Source: Struthidea cinerea
Lineage: Eukaryota > Chordata > Aves > Passeriformes > Corcoracidae
Direction: 5' to 3'
Assembly: GCA_013397865.1 (NCBI GenBank)
Contig: VZTI01001178.1
Location: 62,001 to 126,000, forward strand
DNA: 64,000 nt
The notes below the pieces were generated by a model. It saw nothing but the letters and a program-made list of their open reading frames with translations, had not been told where the DNA came from and did no database searches. Positions 60,901 through 64,000 of the stretch are shown here, one piece after another (the stretch's first letter is position 1; each line of letters opens with the position of its first letter). Both the position numbers and the translations under genes were made by a program.

Positions 60901-63900
60901 ACTACTTGTGTTTCAAGGGTAGATGTAAAATATTCTTTATTTTACTAAAGTCTCTAGCCTCGTGCCCCTTCTTCGGGATCAGGGATACTTGCAGGAGGAA
61001 CAGATATGACCCTTTTTAGCACCTGGAGCCCAGGCCTCCAGGTGGGTAATGCTCACGCATCAAATCCTGTGTCACAAGCTGAAGAGGCCAGTAGTAAATA
61101 AAAGCCAGGATACTTGGGCAGACACTTTCATCAGAGAAAAGGAAAATTTAGAGGCTTGAATTCCAGTGTTTCAGGACCATAAATCAGGCACTGCATGGCA
61201 GGGTGAGGAATTTAACTGACATTAGCTGTCCAGAGATTTATGTGTTTATGGAATCAAAAACTTCTTTGGTCTTGGAAAGCAAACTGGATTACAGAATTAC
61301 ACCAAAAGGCAGAGCCCAGTTTCTCCTGAAACATCTTGTAAATGCAAGTGCCACTGAGGGAAGTAATGGTTTATGGAACAGTCTTTTCCCAAATAACATT
61401 TGTCTTGCTCTCATGTTATGGGTATGTATTAATAGGTTAATAGCTACTAGAATAATGTTCAACAAGGATGTATACAACTGGATGAACTCTCTTCCATCGT
61501 GTGTGTGTTGCCCCTCCTGATCTGTCAGGCTGCTTATTTAAGGGATTGAATAGTTGCTCCCCAGCACTAAAAGAAGGAGCTGCTTCCATTTATGGCTGGG
61601 AAATTCCCAGAGAAAAATGTGCTGTCAGTTTGTTCATCCCTTTGCAATGTGGAATGGGTGAATTCTCTGAAGTACTAAAGAGCTTAACTAAGGACATGGC
61701 TTTATCCCAAGCTTTGTGCTGGTTTGCATGTTCCACAGCCTTCCTTTTGCAGAGTGATGCTTGAGCGTAGCCTGAGGGATTTGCTTCTAGTTTTGATAAC
61801 ACCGAAGGCAATTGTGGGAAGCATCTGAAAGTTTCTTGGTCCCAAAAGGCTCTTGTAGGTGACCTTTTTCCCTGTTTAGGTATCAGTGTTAAAGGTGTGG
61901 CCTCCATGAAGTTTGGAGGTGCTGTATTCTTTTGTTACAGCTAAAATGAGATTAAAGCACTAAATTAAATAACTGATATGATTGAGGGCTGGAGTGGATT
62001 GCCAGTGAAGGAAAATTGAAGCCCATTGCTCAAAAATCTTGCCTTGCAGGTCCTGGGGTTAAAGAATCAACTTGTGTATCTCAAAGTTCATTAACTCACC
62101 CAACAGCACAATTCAAGAGAAGATTTCTGCTGGTTGATTAAAAGTGATGAAATCAAGCAAGTAATTAGTCTCGTTTGTTCAGCTGTGAATTGGGGCCTAG
62201 CATGTTCTGGTAGCTACGGCAACAGCACTCAACTGATACGCAAACTATGTGAGCAATCCAAGGAGGAGGAATGATACCTTTGCAGGGATCGAATCAGAGA
62301 GGCAGCAAAAACAAACACTGGCTCACATCAGTATGTAAATAGGGGGTGGTCATGATTTCAGGAGGTTGGTATGTGTTTGAACAAGAGTTTTGCTCATGCA
62401 AGAGCTGTGATGAATGGATTACTTACGGATGTTTCTGCCTCTCGATGGAGCCTGCACCTCTCCTGCTCACAAGTTCCCTTATTGTGCTGCAGACTTGTTA
62501 AATTTGCTTTGAAGGAGACAGATTTCAGGCATCAGCAGTGCCATCATAGCACATACGTTTATTCTCTTTGTGTCCTGTATTCTTAAGAGGGTTTTAAAAT
62601 GCTTCCTGGGTTCTTGATCTTGGGTTTCTTTTAGTTTTTTTCTGGGGGTGGAACTTGGATGTGGTTGCAGTGTTGTCATCAAACAAAACTGTTTTGGGGA
62701 TTGTTTCCTTTAGCACGTCAGGTCCTGTGCTCTCTGGAAAGTGGTTGTTGGTACCAAAGTGATGTTTGTTTGGAGAGAGATAAAAAGAGCCTCTTAAAAA
62801 GTTTGTGTGTGTTTAGAGTTATGAAGGATCATTCTACGTTTGCCTCTTTCTCTGAAAAGACAGCAGGGAGGAGGGTGGTGCAAGATCTGTCACAGGTTCT
62901 ACTGTGTGCACTTGTAAGATGTTTATTAAAGGCTTGATTTCTGAAAGAACCGAGTTACTGCACCATATTCCCAGCCTCAGTCTGTTCCTCAGAGTTCCTC
63001 CTGTACCTGAACTACGTGACTCTTTTTTTCCTTAGGACAGAGCAGAACAAACGTGCCCGCAGTAAACTTGAAAATATATGTGAACTTGGCAGCATTTTGA
63101 TACTGGGACATCGATGCTGCTATCTGTTACATGTAGTTTGGTATTTCATTGCTTTGTGGTCTGTGTTAAAACATGCTGTCATGAACATCTGTTGGTTGGA
63201 AGGGTCAGAGTAAGTAGAAACCACTTGTATAAGACTATTTCTCTTAAGTGATACATGGGTGAACAGTACTTAAAACTCAAAGGGTCATTTTTCTGCAGTT
63301 AATACTTGAATTTATGCTTTTATGCCTCAGGTTGGTTTTCTCCCCCAAGCACTAATCTTGTGTTCAGCACTAAACAATCCTTGACTTTCTGAGTGTTGAA
63401 ATGTCTTATCTCCAGGCAGTGAGATAAGGGGAGGGGGAGAAATGAGCTAATTATAATGGAGTTATTCTTTTTCCTAATATCCAGTAACTAGGAGCTGCAC
63501 AAAGAAGTTGTCCAGTTGAATTCTACTCTTTATTCCTTTATTTGCTTTAGGCATACAGATATTGGTATGAGTTGATGGGGGTCTGCAGGCAGTAGGGAAT
63601 GAACAGTGCCCACAGTAATTTATGCATTTTTCAGTGCACAAAAAGTTAAATATGAATGCAGGACTGGGGTTGTGTTGCCTGCCAGTGGAAAAGCAACTTA
63701 GGGCCAGCAGACTCTGCATTGCTGTTTCTATCTGGAGTAGTTGAAATGGATTTCATTCCCCTAAACACTTTAAAGAGCTTTTGATGTAGGAATTCTTCTG
63801 CTTTTTTGCCTTGTGCCTCTTTCTCTTTTACAACAGCTAGTAGTTATTTAAGGAGAGCAAGTTCAGCTCCCGCCATTCTCTTGGTCTTCTCAGGAAAAAA

Positions 63901-64000
63901 AAAAAAAGTCTGCAATTTAATGTGCTCCTCTTTTTCCTCTTTCGGTCAGCCAGCAAGATTTCAGAAAGGGGCCCTGACCTTGTTTTCATTGATCAGTCTG

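Larger units (their letters stand above)
42687..64000 (+). other. APLP2: APLP2 intron 1 (continues off the right edge)
   Basis: These 21 kb of non-coding DNA follow the exon 1 donor. APLP2 has a very long first intron in mammals, so this is expected. Contents are a G-quadruplex-prone stretch at 42696-42719, an AT microsatellite at 47207-47285, a (GTAT)5 repeat at 48141-48160, a run of 23 A at 54160-54182, and a MIR-type SINE relic at 57816-57945. No open frame in it resembles APLP2 exon 2 or another gene. Confidence 0.8.

Noticed and set aside
63016..63213. Open segment after a pyrimidine-rich TTTTTTTCCTTAG, considered as APLP2 exon 2
   Set aside because: The translation does not resemble the start of the APLP2 E1 domain, so it is not exon 2.
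1..64000. CRISPR arrays, prokaryotic operons, phage or plasmid functions, tRNA and rRNA genes
   Set aside because: Nothing of this kind is visible. The splice sites, CR1 elements and gene content are those of a bird nuclear genome.

Overview
This is vertebrate nuclear DNA, very probably from a songbird (passerine). Genes are split into short exons with GT-AG splice sites and promoters lie in CpG islands. CR1 LINE tails typical of birds are present (8511-8589, 31716-31877, 41207-41292), and there is a solo retroviral LTR whose sequence I recognise from passerine genomes. There is no bacterial-style gene organisation, CRISPR array, operon or mobile gene cassette.

Left part (1 to about 24,600, minus strand): the 5' half of PRDM10, a PR-domain zinc-finger transcription factor. 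Nine coding exons (1145-14472) join in frame into the first 424 residues: an N-terminal region, an acidic tract, a zinc knuckle, the PR/SET-like domain, the first C2H2 finger and a basic RG-rich/AT-hook-like segment. The remaining fingers and the C-terminus lie off the left edge. A tenth, symmetric 90-bp exon (7937-8026) would add 30 residues in frame and looks like a cassette exon. The start-codon exon carries two tandem upstream ORFs. The promoter CpG island (about 23,210-24,560) is interrupted by a 906-base assembly gap (23,383-24,288), which probably hides much of the promoter and exon 1. Beyond the gap lie two CTCF-like motifs.

Middle (about 24,600-42,330): intergenic DNA with no supported protein gene. 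It holds two CR1 tails and a 944-bp solo LTR (38,341-39,284) flanked by a 5-bp target duplication. The GC-rich LTR interior imitates a CpG island.

Right part (about 42,330-64,000, plus strand): the promoter, first coding exon and first intron of APLP2 (amyloid precursor-like protein 2). Exon 1 encodes the signal peptide and the first mature residues. The rest of the window is intron 1, containing microsatellites, a poly-A tract and a MIR-type SINE relic, and exon 2 is not reached.

PRDM10 and APLP2 are head-to-head neighbours here, as in the mammalian 11q24.3 region. They act in different processes (transcriptional regulation; a membrane adhesion/processing protein) and nothing in the sequence links them functionally. 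I found no undescribed biological system. The points most worth checking are the PRDM10 cassette exon, a likely GC-AG intron, the tandem upstream ORFs, the paired CTCF motifs and the solo LTR.
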